Part shown: positions 10,608 through 19,678 of the stretch, piece after piece | Numbering within the stretch: the stretch's first letter is position 1 | How the letters are laid out: each line of letters begins with the position of its first letter | From: an uncultured Rhodospirillaceae bacterium | GTDB taxonomy: Bacteria > Pseudomonadota > Alphaproteobacteria > Rhodospirillales > Magnetospirillaceae | DNA: 64,000 nt | NCBI GenBank assembly: GCA_937887565.1 | Contig: CALABS010000043.1 | Span: 1 to 64,000 of the forward strand | Direction: 5' to 3' | Made by a program: the position numbers and the translations under genes | The notes under the pieces: generated by a model | Seen by the model: only the letters and a program-made list of their open reading frames with translations | Told to the model about the DNA's origin: nothing | The model's database searches: none

Positions 10608-13600
10608 TGCACAAATTGCTGGAGCGCCAGTTGCGCAAGGCCACCGGTGCCGACGGGACCGTCGATATCGCGCGTCTTTGCGATCTCGTCGGCGCGGCCT
10701 ACGACGAATCCGATGCGCGAATCCGCCTCAACCGCCATGCCCTCGACGTCCTGCAGGAGGAGCTTGAAGCGGCCAACCGGCAGACCCGCGTCGAGGCCGA
10801 GGCCCGCTTCGCCCTCGTGATGGAGAATGTCGGCGAGGCGGTGGTCGTCATCGACGACCACGGGCTGATCGAGGAATTCAACGGGGCGGCCGAGCGGATA
10901 TTCGGGTATTCCGCCGCGGACGTCCTTGGTCGCAACGTCACCATGCTGATGACCGCGCACGATGCCGCCCACCACGACGATACCCTGCGCGCCTATCTGC
11001 GCACCGGCGAATGCCGCATCATCGGCAAGGGACGCGAAGTGACGGCCCGTCGCGGCAACGGCGAGGAATTTCCCATCGAACTGGCCGTCGGCGAGCTGCC
11101 CAGCGGCGATCGCCGACGCTTTCTCGGTGTCATCCGCGACATCACCCAGCGCAAGCAGGTCGAGCGCGAGCTGCGCGAAAGCGAGGGCCGATTCCGCGAT
11201 CTGGCCGGTTCGGCCTCGGACTGGTTCTGGGAAACGGATGCCGAATACCGGCTGGTCTTCGTGTCGGACCGCATCGCCAGCGTCCTCGGCGTGCGGCCCT
11301 CGGCCATCCTTGGCAGCACCTTCTTTGACATCGGACTGGGCGACGGCAGTCCCGACCAGGCCAGGATTCACCGGGCCACCATCGCCGATCGCCAGCCGTT
11401 CCGCGACGTCGTGTTCCCCGTCGGGCCGGAGCAGGGGACCGACGCCAAGATCATCCGCATCAGCGGTATCCCCATCCGCGACGAGAAGGGGGGCTTTACC
11501 GGCTATCGCGGCATCGGCGTCGACATCACCCGCGAGACCATGGCCGAGCGCAGCGCCCATTTGGCCCAGCGGCAACTGGTCGACGCGATCGAGAGCATGG
11601 TCGATGGGATCGCCGTCTATGACGCCTCGGATCGCATCGTGGTCTGCAACAGCAATTACAGGGATATTTTCGGCAGCGTGCGCGAGCACATCCGCCCCGG
11701 CGTTTCCTTCGCGGACGTCGTCGGCCTGCTGATCGACCGCAACGCCTATGCCATCGAAGGCGTCTCGCGCGAGGAATGGCTCGATCGGCGTCTCGCCATG
11801 CACCGCCAGGCCTCGGGCGAGCCGTTCATCATTCGCATGGCCGCCGACCGCTGGATATTGAACCGTGAGTATCGCACCCGTGACGGTGGCGTCGTCGGCG
11901 TCCGCACCGACATCACCGAACTCAAGCAACGCGAGGCCGAGTTGGACGCCTTGCGACGGCGCTATCAGCTCATCCTCGACTCCGCCGGCGAGGGGATCGT
12001 CGGCCTGGATTGCGACGGCCAGATCATCTTCGCCAACCGGATGGCCTGCACCTTGTTGCACATCGCGGCCGAGGACCTGATCGGCCGCTGCTTCCGCAGC
12101 ACTATCCTGGCCCAGGACCGCCAGGGCAAGGCGCATGACGACTCGGTGATCGGCCAGGTGTGCAGCGTCGGCACCACCGAGCAGATTTCCGGGGAGGTCT
12201 TCCGCCGTTTCGACGGCGGCGACCTGCACGTGGACTATCTGGTGGCCCCCATCCTCGAAGGCGGGGAAATCGCGGGTGCCGTCGTCGTCTTCCGCGATGC
12301 GGATTTGCGCTTGCTGTACGAGCAGGGCCTGGCCGACCAACAGCGGCAACTGGAGCGGCTGGTCGATGAACGGACCACGGAACTGCGCCGCGAGGTGGAC
12401 ATCCGGGCCCGGACCGAGGAAGCCTTGCGCGGATCGCGCGAACGGCTGCGGGCCATCGCCGACAGCCTGTTCGAGGGAGTCCTGGTGGTCGACCGGAACG
12501 GCCAGCTGATTTTCGCCAATGCCTCGGCCCGGTCGCTGCTGGGAATCGGCCCCCAGGCCGGCGACATCGAGGGGCTGCCCCTCGACGGCTTGATGCTGCT
12601 GCGCCAGACCGACGGCTTCGTGGACTTCGCCCACTCGCCGTGGCGGCAAATGGTGGCCGACGGCGAAACCTTCCGCGACGACGACGCCATCTTCGCCACC
12701 CAGTCCGGGGGACGCCTCCCGGTGGCCTATGCCTGTTCGCCGTTGCGGGAAGATGGAACGGTGCGCGGCGTCATCATTTCCTTCCGCGACATCCAGTCGC
12801 TGAAATCGGCCCAGCGCGAGGCGCTGCAGGCCTCCCGCCTGGCGACGGTCGGCCAATTGGCGGCCGGGATCGCCCACGAAATCAACACGCCGGTCCAGTA
12901 TGTCGGCGACAACCTGCGCTTCTTCGGCAAATCCCTTGAGAAGCTGACCACCGTCATCGAGGCCGCGCGCCGGCTGGATCACCCGGACGTCACGGCCGCC
13001 GCCGCCGCCGTCAAGCTGCCGTTCCTGCTGAAGGAACTGCCCGTCGCCTTGGACGAATCACTCGACGGAGTCGCCCAGATCGCCCGCATCGTGCTGTCCA
13101 TGAAGGAGTTTTCCCATCCCGGGACCTCGTCGAAGGCGATGACCGACATCAATCGCGCCATCGAAAGCACCCTGACCGTTTCGCGCAACACCTGGAAGCA
13201 TGTGGCGGAGCTGAGAAAGGACCTCGATCCCGACCTGCCGCCGATCCTTTGCCTGGCCGGCGAGCTCAACCAGGTCTTTCTCAACCTGATCGTCAACGCT
13301 GTCCACGCCATCGAGGATTCCGGAAAGCCGCTGCCGGGGGTGCTGTCGGTGTCGACGGCGCGCGTCGGCGATGCCGTCGAGATCCGCATCGCCGACAACG
13401 GCGCCGGAATCCCCGACGCTATCCGGGATCGGATTTTCGACCCGTTCTTTACAACCAAGGATGTAGGAAAGGGGACGGGGCAGGGACTGGCGATCTGCCG
13501 CGATGTGGTCGTCACCAAGCACCGCGGGAAGATCGAGGTGGACGGCAGGCCGGGAGAAGGGGCAGAATTCATCGTTAGGTTGCCAATCGACGACGAAAGC

Positions 13601-13627
13601 GCAGGCGGCGGGAGCGCCACACCGTGA
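10607..13627 (+). CDS. Multi-PAS sensor histidine kinase
   Basis: A 1006-residue cytoplasmic kinase without membrane segments. After a short N-terminal coiled region come about five PAS modules (roughly 60-190, 195-310, 325-435, 445-570 and 615-735) separated by coiled coils. Then follow a phosphoacceptor domain with GIAHEINTPVQYVGDN (His about 757) and an HATPase (N-box NLIVNAVHAIED, G-boxes DNGAGIPD and GTGQGLAICRDVV, about 865-1000). The HEINTPVQYV type of H-box is characteristic of kinases partnered with HDOD or RpfG-like regulators, which fits the next two genes. Overlap with the FIST gene suggests that FIST supplies the signal. The PAS ligands (haem, flavin or none) cannot be judged. 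Confidence 0.9.
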   Translation: MHKLLERQLRKATGADGTVDIARLCDLVGAAYDESDARIRLNRHALDVLQEELEAANRQTRVEAEARFALVMENVGEAVVVIDDHGLIEEFNGAAERIFGYSAADVLGRNVTMLMTAHDAAHHDDTLRAYLRTGECRIIGKGREVTARRGNGEEFPIELAVGELPSGDRRRFLGVIRDITQRKQVERELRESEGRFRDLAGSASDWFWETDAEYRLVFVSDRIASVLGVRPSAILGSTFFDIGLGDGSPDQARIHRATIADRQPFRDVVFPVGPEQGTDAKIIRISGIPIRDEKGGFTGYRGIGVDITRETMAERSAHLAQRQLVDAIESMVDGIAVYDASDRIVVCNSNYRDIFGSVREHIRPGVSFADVVGLLIDRNAYAIEGVSREEWLDRRLAMHRQASGEPFIIRMAADRWILNREYRTRDGGVVGVRTDITELKQREAELDALRRRYQLILDSAGEGIVGLDCDGQIIFANRMACTLLHIAAEDLIGRCFRSTILAQDRQGKAHDDSVIGQVCSVGTTEQISGEVFRRFDGGDLHVDYLVAPILEGGEIAGAVVVFRDADLRLLYEQGLADQQRQLERLVDERTTELRREVDIRARTEEALRGSRERLRAIADSLFEGVLVVDRNGQLIFANASARSLLGIGPQAGDIEGLPLDGLMLLRQTDGFVDFAHSPWRQMVADGETFRDDDAIFATQSGGRLPVAYACSPLREDGTVRGVIISFRDIQSLKSAQREALQASRLATVGQLAAGIAHEINTPVQYVGDNLRFFGKSLEKLTTVIEAARRLDHPDVTAAAAAVKLPFLLKELPVALDESLDGVAQIARIVLSMKEFSHPGTSSKAMTDINRAIESTLTVSRNTWKHVAELRKDLDPDLPPILCLAGELNQVFLNLIVNAVHAIEDSGKPLPGVLSVSTARVGDAVEIRIADNGAGIPDAIRDRIFDPFFTTKDVGKGTGQGLAICRDVVVTKHRGKIEVDGRPGEGAEFIVRLPIDDESAGGGSATP

Positions 13628-14838
13628 GCGAGAAGGTCCGCATCCTCTTCGTGGATGATGAGCCCCATGTCCTCAGGGGATTGCAGCGCCTGCTGCTCGA
13701 ATGGGAGGACCGCTGGGATACGGCGTTCTGCACCGGCGGCGCCGAGGCCTTGGAGGAACTGGCCCACCACCCGGCCGACGTGGTGGTGTCGGACATGCGC
13801 ATGCCGCGGATGGACGGCGCCGAACTTCTGGACACGGTCCGTCAACGTTTTCCCGCGACCATCCGCGTCATCCTGTCGGGATACGCCGAGTCCAAGAGCG
13901 TGATGAAGACGGTCGGCCCGGCTCACATCTACCTGGCCAAGCCGTGCGACCCCGAACTCCTGTTCGCCGCCATCGCCCGCCCGCTGGCGATGCGCCGGCT
14001 GCTGGACGGCCCCGAATTGCAGGCCGTCATCGGCGGCATCGCCAACCTTCCCAGCCTGCCGGCCGCATTCCAGAAAATCCGCGAGGAGATGCGGTCGCTC
14101 AGGGCGTCTCCGGCATCCGTGGCCGCCGTCCTGTCGGAGGACGTGGCGATGACGGCGGAAATCCTCAAGCTGACCAATTCGGCCTTCTTCGGCCTGGGCA
14201 TGCGCATCACCACGCCGCTGCAGGCGGTGCGCACCCTGGGGCTGGAGACCATCCAGGCGCTGGTCCTCGAGGTGGGCCTGTTCCGTCAGTTCGCCGGCAG
14301 CGCGACCATCGGCCCCGCGCTGGCGACACTGAACCGCTACAGTTTGGCTGTGGGGCGGCTGGCCGAGAAGGTCGCGGCGGCGGCCGGATGGGACGACCAG
14401 GTCGCCAAGGCCGCCCAATGCGCCGGCATGCTGTCCTTCATCGGCTGCGTCGTCTTTCTCGACAGCCGGCCCGACCTGTGCCATGCGACGCTGGAGGGCA
14501 TGGCGCCGGGAACCTCGCTGATGGCCGCCGAGCGGGCCGCCTACGGCGCCACTCACAACCTTGTCGGCGCCTATCTGCTGGGGCTGTGGGGGTTCAGCGA
14601 CGAGGTGGTCGAGGCGGTCGCCTTCGCGGCAGAGCCGGGCTCGGCGCCCACCGGCGGCAACCCGGTCCTCACGGCCGTCCATGTGGCCTCAGCCATGGGA
14701 CCGCCATTCCCCCTGGCACCGGCGGGGGTGGACGCCTCGGTCGAATTGGATATGGCCTATCTGATCGAGGCGCGGCAGGATGGGCATGTCCGGCGGTGGC
14801 GGGCGTTGGCCGAGGATTTTTCGCGTGAGGGGAACTGA
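13624..14838 (+). CDS. Response regulator with receiver and HDOD domains
   Basis: A 404-residue protein. The receiver is residues 1-125, with acidic pocket VDDEP and phosphoacceptor Asp57 in VVVSDMRMPRMDG; it ends with the Lys of YLAKPCDPE. The HDOD domain is about 135-330 (NLPSLPAAFQKIREEM, LKLTNSAFFGLGMRITTPLQAVRTLGL). HDOD domains are HD-like folds without catalytic residues, used in signalling and often tied to c-di-GMP or motility. The GTG start at 13624 overlaps the kinase stop (GTGA). The next gene starts on this gene's last base. Output partner unknown. Confidence 0.88.
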   Translation: MSEKVRILFVDDEPHVLRGLQRLLLEWEDRWDTAFCTGGAEALEELAHHPADVVVSDMRMPRMDGAELLDTVRQRFPATIRVILSGYAESKSVMKTVGPAHIYLAKPCDPELLFAAIARPLAMRRLLDGPELQAVIGGIANLPSLPAAFQKIREEMRSLRASPASVAAVLSEDVAMTAEILKLTNSAFFGLGMRITTPLQAVRTLGLETIQALVLEVGLFRQFAGSATIGPALATLNRYSLAVGRLAEKVAAAAGWDDQVAKAAQCAGMLSFIGCVVFLDSRPDLCHATLEGMAPGTSLMAAERAAYGATHNLVGAYLLGLWGFSDEVVEAVAFAAEPGSAPTGGNPVLTAVHVASAMGPPFPLAPAGVDASVELDMAYLIEARQDGHVRRWRALAEDFSREGN

Positions 14839-15992
14839 TGGGCGAACGGTGCCTGATCGTCGACGACGACCATCACCTGTTGTCGGCGCTTCGCCGTCAA
14901 CTGGGGGAACGCTTCGACCTGGAGACCGCGCAAGGCGGACAGCAGGCGATCGAGGCGGTTCGCGAGGCGGCCGGCCAGCGCGATCCCTTCGCCGTGGTGG
15001 TCTGCGACATGCGGATGCCGGGAATGGACGGCATCGAGACCCTGAAGCGCATCAGGGACCTGGCCCCCGACACCGTGCGCATCATGCTGACCGGCAACGC
15101 CGACCAGCAGACCGCCATCGAAGCCATCAACCAAGGCTCGATCTTCCGGTTCTACACCAAGCCGTGCAGCCAGGAGCAACTGGAGGCCGGCCTGGAGGCG
15201 GCGCTTGGCCAGTATCGCCTGGTCACCGCCGAGCGCGAATTGCTGGAAAGCACCCTGGCCGGCAGCATCAAGGTGCTGGTCGAGGTGGTGGCCCTGAACG
15301 ACCCGGTCGCCGACGCCATGGCCAATCGCCTGCGGGAATGGCTGCGCGTCCTGACCGAAGAGTTCAAGATGCCCCAGCGGTGGAAGCTGGAAATCGCCGC
15401 ATCGCTGGTGTCCATCGGCCAGGTGGCGATTCCGCCGGAACTGATGGCGCGCAAGCGCCAGGGCGACAAGCTGACGGCCGACGAACAATCCATCTTCGAG
15501 CAGGCGCCGGCCACCGGCCGCAATCTGATCTCGCACATTCCCCGCCTGGCGGGGGTGGCCGAGATCGTCTATCTGCAGGATCGCGGCTACGACGGCAGCG
15601 GCTTTCCGTCCGACGGGCCGACGGGCAACGATATTCCCCTCGACGCCCGCCTGCTGAAGATCCTCAAGGATCTCGCCCTGGCGACGGAGGGTGGCGAGCT
15701 GACGAAATCCGCCTTCGCCGAGATCGAGAAGCGAAGGAGCCAGTACGACCCGCAATTGCTGGCGCGGGTGAAGGCCTGCCTCGAAGGCCTGGGCCGGGTG
15801 GCGCCAGCCACCACCGTCGAGGTGTCGCTGGCGGCGCTCCGCGCCGGGCAGGAAGTGTTGTCGGATATCCGGCTGGCCAACGGCCATCTGATCCTGGCCG
15901 CCAACACCAGGCTGTCGGGGGCGCAGATCGAGCGGCTCAAGAACCTGCGCAAGATTTTCGAGTTCGTCGAACCGGTCAAGATTCGGGTGTGA
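14838..15992 (+). CDS. Response regulator with receiver and degenerate HD-GYP domain
   Basis: A 384-residue protein. The receiver is residues 1-125 (VDDD pocket, Asp57 in VVCDMRMPGMDG, Lys in FYTKPCSQEQ). An HD-GYP-like region spans about 130-320, but its metal ligands are gone: the HDIGK position reads VSIGQ (191-195), the HHExW motif before DGSG reads QDRGY (247-251), and GYP is GFP (255-257). The surrounding framework (AIPPELM, DGSGFP, IPLDARLLKIL) is kept, so this is a decayed or repurposed phosphodiesterase fold, probably a non-catalytic c-di-GMP or protein-binding output. It overlaps the previous stop by one base and overlaps the convergent gene by 17 bases. Confidence 0.85.
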   Translation: MGERCLIVDDDHHLLSALRRQLGERFDLETAQGGQQAIEAVREAAGQRDPFAVVVCDMRMPGMDGIETLKRIRDLAPDTVRIMLTGNADQQTAIEAINQGSIFRFYTKPCSQEQLEAGLEAALGQYRLVTAERELLESTLAGSIKVLVEVVALNDPVADAMANRLREWLRVLTEEFKMPQRWKLEIAASLVSIGQVAIPPELMARKRQGDKLTADEQSIFEQAPATGRNLISHIPRLAGVAEIVYLQDRGYDGSGFPSDGPTGNDIPLDARLLKILKDLALATEGGELTKSAFAEIEKRRSQYDPQLLARVKACLEGLGRVAPATTVEVSLAALRAGQEVLSDIRLANGHLILAANTRLSGAQIERLKNLRKIFEFVEPVKIRV

Positions 15993-16680
15993 GCTCGAAC
16001 AACGGGCGCAATTCCCCCAGCGCCTTGCGGACGACGAAGGGAACGGCCTGGGCGAAGGTGTCGAGGATGACGATGGCGTTGACCACCGCGTCCTTGGGGA
16101 AAGCCGCGCGAATCCGATCGGCCATGCCCCGGTTCACCTGAGTGACGGCGCGGTAGCGGCCCTCCAGCGCCTCGACGTCGAGGACGACGTGTCCCGTCCC
16201 GCCGGATCGCACGTATTCCCCGAGCAGATGGAGCGAGAACGCCCGAACGAGCGTTTCCTGCTCGGTGGCGAATGGCAGATGAAAACGGGCCATCGGCCGG
16301 AAGAAGGCCAGATGGGGACAGCCCGAGGTCGCGCCCACCAGCCCGACGATCGACGCCATGGCATCTTGGAGTGGCCGGCTGGTCACCACCGTCCGCTGCG
16401 CCGTCGTCACTTCCACCACCGCGGCCTCGTAGGAAAAGACGGTGTCGAAACGGTGGATGAAGACGCCCAGGGCCCGCGCGAACGGGCATCGCGGGTGGCT
16501 TGCGACGGCAAGGGGGCAGTGGCCGCAGACGTGGAAGTCGAGGCGCGTCCATTCTTCCTCGATCGCCGGCTCCGGATAGCGCAGCAGGAATGCCGCCGGA
16601 TCGAAGCTCAGCCCGATCCGCTCCGTCCGGCCGTTGGTCAGATGGAAGGTATAAGCGATTTCGGCATTGGCCTCAGCCAC
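15976..16680 (-). CDS. Conserved-looking protein of unknown function with Cys/His cluster
   Basis: I do not recognise this 234-residue family. It has no signal peptide or membrane segment. An N-terminal beta-rich part (EIAYTFHLTNGRTERIGLSF) is followed by a Cys/His cluster, FHVCGHCPLAVASHPRCPFA (about residues 49-68), that could bind metal or form disulfides, then SGCPHLAFFRPMARFHLPFA and a helical C-terminus. The GTG start at 16680 overlaps the stop of the receiver-EAL gene upstream, so it is co-translated with that phosphodiesterase. A role with the same c-di-GMP or kinase system is inferred from position only. High GC third positions throughout support a real gene. Confidence 0.72.
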   Translation of the reverse strand: MAEANAEIAYTFHLTNGRTERIGLSFDPAAFLLRYPEPAIEEEWTRLDFHVCGHCPLAVASHPRCPFARALGVFIHRFDTVFSYEAAVVEVTTAQRTVVTSRPLQDAMASIVGLVGATSGCPHLAFFRPMARFHLPFATEQETLVRAFSLHLLGEYVRSGGTGHVVLDVEALEGRYRAVTQVNRGMADRIRAAFPKDAVVNAIVILDTFAQAVPFVVRKALGELRPLFELTPES

Positions 16681-17872
16681 CGGCGCCGTCCCACCGGGCG
16701 CCCCGCCGCAGCCAGGGGACGAAGTCCTCCGCCGGCATGGGACGGGCCACCAGGAACCCCTGTACGGCGTCGCAACCCGCCCGTCGTACAAGCTCCATCT
16801 GCGCCATGGTCTCGACTCCCTCGGCGAGAACGCTCAGGCGCAGGTCCCGGGCCAGGGTCACGATGGTCTCCAGCATGCGGTAGGCCTCGGCATCGACGGT
16901 GAGATCCTCGACGAACATCCGGTCGATCTTCAGCTTGCTGACCGGCAGCTTGCGCAGCCACCCCAAGGTGGCGTGGCCGCTGCCGAAGTCGTCGATGCTG
17001 GTGACGACGCCATGCCCGCGCAGGGACTTCACCACCGCCTGGGTGCCGGGGATGTCGGCGATCGCCAGGCCTTCGGTCAATTCCATCTCCAGCCCCGCCG
17101 GAGCGACGCCGTGACGCTCCAGCACCCGCATCACCCGTGCCGGAAAGCTGTTGTCGCCGAAGTCGAGAGCGGTCGCGTTGACGGCGATCCGCATGGCGGG
17201 CAGGTCCTGCTCCGCCCAGTGCCGAAGCTCGGCGCAGGCGAGATCGAGCATGTGCGAGGTCAACTCGCCGACCAGATCACCCGCCTCGACGGCGCCAAGG
17301 AAGGCGCCCGGCAGCAGCAGCCCACGCTCCGGATGGTTCCAGCGCACCAGGGCTTCGGCCCCGATCACCGTTTCCGATCCGACCCGCCATTGCGGCTGCA
17401 GGTACAGGCGCAAATCTCCGTTGGCCATCGCCCGCCGGATTTCGGCGACGTCGCGAACCAGATCCTTGCCGGGGTCGACCCAGCCGCCCGCCGTCCGCTC
17501 CTTGTGGTGCCGCACCAGGGCGCATTCCAGCGATTCGGTCAGAACCTCGGGCGCCACCGGCTTGGTGTGGAACCGGAACACCGCCCCCTCGTTGATCGCC
17601 GCCACGACGGCGGCGAAGTCGGCGTGACCGCTGAGGACCAGCCTTACGGTCTCGGGCACGCGGCGCCGCATCTCGCGCAGCAGGGTGAGACCGTCCATTC
17701 CCGGCATCCGCACGTCGCTGACGATGGCGGCGAACGGCCCGTCACGCTCGACGATGGCCAAGGCCTCGTCACCGCTTCCGGCGCAGGTCAGGTCGAATCG
17801 TTCGGCGAGGCACCGGCGGAGGCTGGCCAGGACCTTGGGTTCGTCGTCGACCAGGAGTACCTTCTGGCTCAC
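16673..17872 (-). CDS. Response regulator with receiver and EAL phosphodiesterase domain
   Basis: A 399-residue protein. The receiver is residues 1-120 (VDDEP, Asp53 in IVSDVRMPGMDG, Lys in FHTKP) and the EAL domain is about 140-390. The EAL domain keeps the residues expected of an active c-di-GMP phosphodiesterase: GAEALVRW (Glu173), NATALDF, LEMELTEG, IDDFGSGHATLG, KIDRMFVED, LAEGVET and VQGFLVARPM. There is no GGDEF domain. The receiver closely resembles those of the two convergent regulator genes, so the FIST-linked kinase may phosphorylate all three. The start has AAGGAGG upstream. First gene of a two-gene unit with the unknown Cys/His protein. Confidence 0.92.
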   Translation of the reverse strand: MSQKVLLVDDEPKVLASLRRCLAERFDLTCAGSGDEALAIVERDGPFAAIVSDVRMPGMDGLTLLREMRRRVPETVRLVLSGHADFAAVVAAINEGAVFRFHTKPVAPEVLTESLECALVRHHKERTAGGWVDPGKDLVRDVAEIRRAMANGDLRLYLQPQWRVGSETVIGAEALVRWNHPERGLLLPGAFLGAVEAGDLVGELTSHMLDLACAELRHWAEQDLPAMRIAVNATALDFGDNSFPARVMRVLERHGVAPAGLEMELTEGLAIADIPGTQAVVKSLRGHGVVTSIDDFGSGHATLGWLRKLPVSKLKIDRMFVEDLTVDAEAYRMLETIVTLARDLRLSVLAEGVETMAQMELVRRAGCDAVQGFLVARPMPAEDFVPWLRRGARWDGAGG

Positions 17873-18023
17873 GGCCCCTCCTTGCTGAGGACGTCATCGC
17901 GGGTTTCGCTTTGGCCTCCCCGACAGGCGGCGCATTCCTTGATACCATGGTTGCCGTGGTACTGGCGACGGATGTCCGGGGGAGGGCGTCGTCAACGATG
18001 CGCGGGCGGCAGGGCGGCGAGGC

Positions 18024-18830
18024 TCACGGCCGCCTTCGCGCGAAGGCCGCGCCGGCCAGCAGCAGCGGCACCACCACCCAGGCGGCCAGGGAGGCCACCA
18101 GTACGGCGGGGGCGATGGCGGCCTCGTCGGCCAGTCCGGCCAGGCCCGACAACTCGCGGACGGCCGCGAAGCCGGCCAGGTTCAACAGCCGGAAGGCGTC
18201 GGCCGGGCTGGCCGCCAGCAGGGCGCGGAAGACGGGGGGCGGGAGGTCCCACGCCGTCAGCGCCGCCAGCAGCGCCAAATCCACCACCACCACCAGCAGC
18301 AGCCACACCGCCACCGCCACTCCGGCGGCGGTGGCGCGCTGGCGGACCACGGCGCTGACCGCCAGTCCCACCGCCAGGAACGCCGCTCCCAGCAGGATGG
18401 ACGAGCCCACCAGGGCCAGGAACGGTCCCCATGCGAGTCCGTCGCCCGCCACCGTCGCCGCCGCCAATCCGAAACCGGCGGCCACCGCGAAGGCGAGGAT
18501 CGCCAATTGGCCGAGGAACTTGCCGGCGACGATCTGCCAGCGCGCCACCGGATAGGCCAGCAGCAGCAGCAAGGTGCCGCGCTCGTCCTCGCCGACGATG
18601 GCGTCGAAGGCCAGCAGCAGGGCGATCAACGGCACCAGGACCATGGCCAGCGACGCCAGCCCGACCACCAGCACCTCCAGCGGCGCCGCGTCCACGGTGC
18701 CCACCGGCGCCGTGCCCAGGAAGGACAGCGACACCGCCAGCGCGGCCAGGATCGCCGTGGCCGCCGCCACCCATTTGTTGCGGATGCCCTCGCGGATCTC
18801 GCGGGCGGCGATGACGGCGATGGCGGTCAC
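18024..18830 (-). CDS. nosY: Nitrous oxide reductase maturation ABC permease NosY
   Basis: A 268-residue membrane protein with about six hydrophobic segments (AAATAILAALAVSLSFLG, VLVVGLASLAMVLVPLIAL and others). The family segment FDAIVGEDERGTLLLLLAYPV follows the second. With NosF it forms the ABC transporter that works with NosD in building the CuZ site of N2O reductase. The start overlaps the nosF stop by four bases. It is the last nos gene here: no nosL follows, and the next gene on the strand is the receiver-EAL regulator. Confidence 0.92.
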   Translation of the reverse strand: MTAIAVIAAREIREGIRNKWVAAATAILAALAVSLSFLGTAPVGTVDAAPLEVLVVGLASLAMVLVPLIALLLAFDAIVGEDERGTLLLLLAYPVARWQIVAGKFLGQLAILAFAVAAGFGLAAATVAGDGLAWGPFLALVGSSILLGAAFLAVGLAVSAVVRQRATAAGVAVAVWLLLVVVVDLALLAALTAWDLPPPVFRALLAASPADAFRLLNLAGFAAVRELSGLAGLADEAAIAPAVLVASLAAWVVVPLLLAGAAFARRRP

Positions 18831-19678
18831 GGCTCGGTCTCCGTTCCGGCGAAGCGGGCATAGACGGCGTCGAGGCCCGGCAACTCGACCTCCACGTCCC
18901 TGACCAGCGGTCCCAGCTCCAGCACCCGGGCCAGCGCCGCCATCTTGCCCGACGGCGGCACCGTCAGCTCGGTGGCGCCCAGGCGGGCGGCCACCTCGGC
19001 GGCGCGGCCCACGGCCGGTATCGCGCGGACGCGGACGGGCAGGGCGGCGGCGCGGCGCAACTCGTCCAGCGTGCCAAGGGCCACCAGCCGGCCCCGGTCC
19101 ATGATGGCGACCCGGTCGGTGCGCGCCTCCAACTCGGTCAGCAGGTGCGAGGACAGCAATACCCCCGCCCCGTCCGCCGCCAGATCGCGCACGATGTCGT
19201 GGAAGCGGGCGCGCAGGGACGGGTCCAGCCCGGTGGTCGGCTCGTCCAGCAGCAACAGGCGCGGCCGCCCCAGCAGCGCCTGGGCGAGGCCCAGGCGTTG
19301 GCGCATGCCCTTGGAATAGGTGGCGACGGACCGCCCGGCGGCCTCGGTCAACCCCACCGTCTCCAGCAGGGTCTCGACCTCGGCTCGCGGACGGCGCTTG
19401 AGGGCAGCATAGAAGGCCAGGGTCTCGCGGCCGGTCATGGCGGGGTGGAAGGACACGTTCTCGGGCAGGAAGCCCACGGCCCCGGCGCCCGTTGTCACCT
19501 TGCCGGCGGTGGGGGGCAGGATGGCCAGGGCCAGCTTCATCAGCGTGCTCTTGCCGGCGCCGTTGTGGCCCAACAGCGCCACCCGCTCGCCGGCCGCCAC
19601 CGACAAGGTGACGTCGTCCACCGCCTTGTGGTGGCCGAACGCCTTGGAGACGCGGACGAAGCCAAGGGGGCTGTTCAT
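18827..19678 (-). CDS. nosF: Nitrous oxide reductase maturation ABC ATPase NosF
   Basis: A 283-residue ABC ATPase with Walker A GHNGAGKST, signature YSKGMRQRLGLAQ, Walker B LLLLDEPTTGLDP and H-loop SSHLLTELE. It powers the NosFY complex, thought to move a sulfur species for CuZ assembly. The start overlaps the nosD stop by four bases (ATGA), and its own stop overlaps nosY. Assignment rests on family features plus position in nosRZDFY. Confidence 0.93.
   Translation of the reverse strand: MNSPLGFVRVSKAFGHHKAVDDVTLSVAAGERVALLGHNGAGKSTLMKLALAILPPTAGKVTTGAGAVGFLPENVSFHPAMTGRETLAFYAALKRRPRAEVETLLETVGLTEAAGRSVATYSKGMRQRLGLAQALLGRPRLLLLDEPTTGLDPSLRARFHDIVRDLAADGAGVLLSSHLLTELEARTDRVAIMDRGRLVALGTLDELRRAAALPVRVRAIPAVGRAAEVAARLGATELTVPPSGKMAALARVLELGPLVRDVEVELPGLDAVYARFAGTETEP

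Noticed and set aside
10520..12982. 820-codon open frame opposite the multi-PAS kinase
   Set aside because: Antisense shadow; the plus strand has clear PAS and kinase motifs.
17943..17961. Short dyad TACCATGG...CCGTGGTA between nosY and the EAL gene as a terminator
   Set aside because: It has a mismatch, a short stem and no T-run on either strand.
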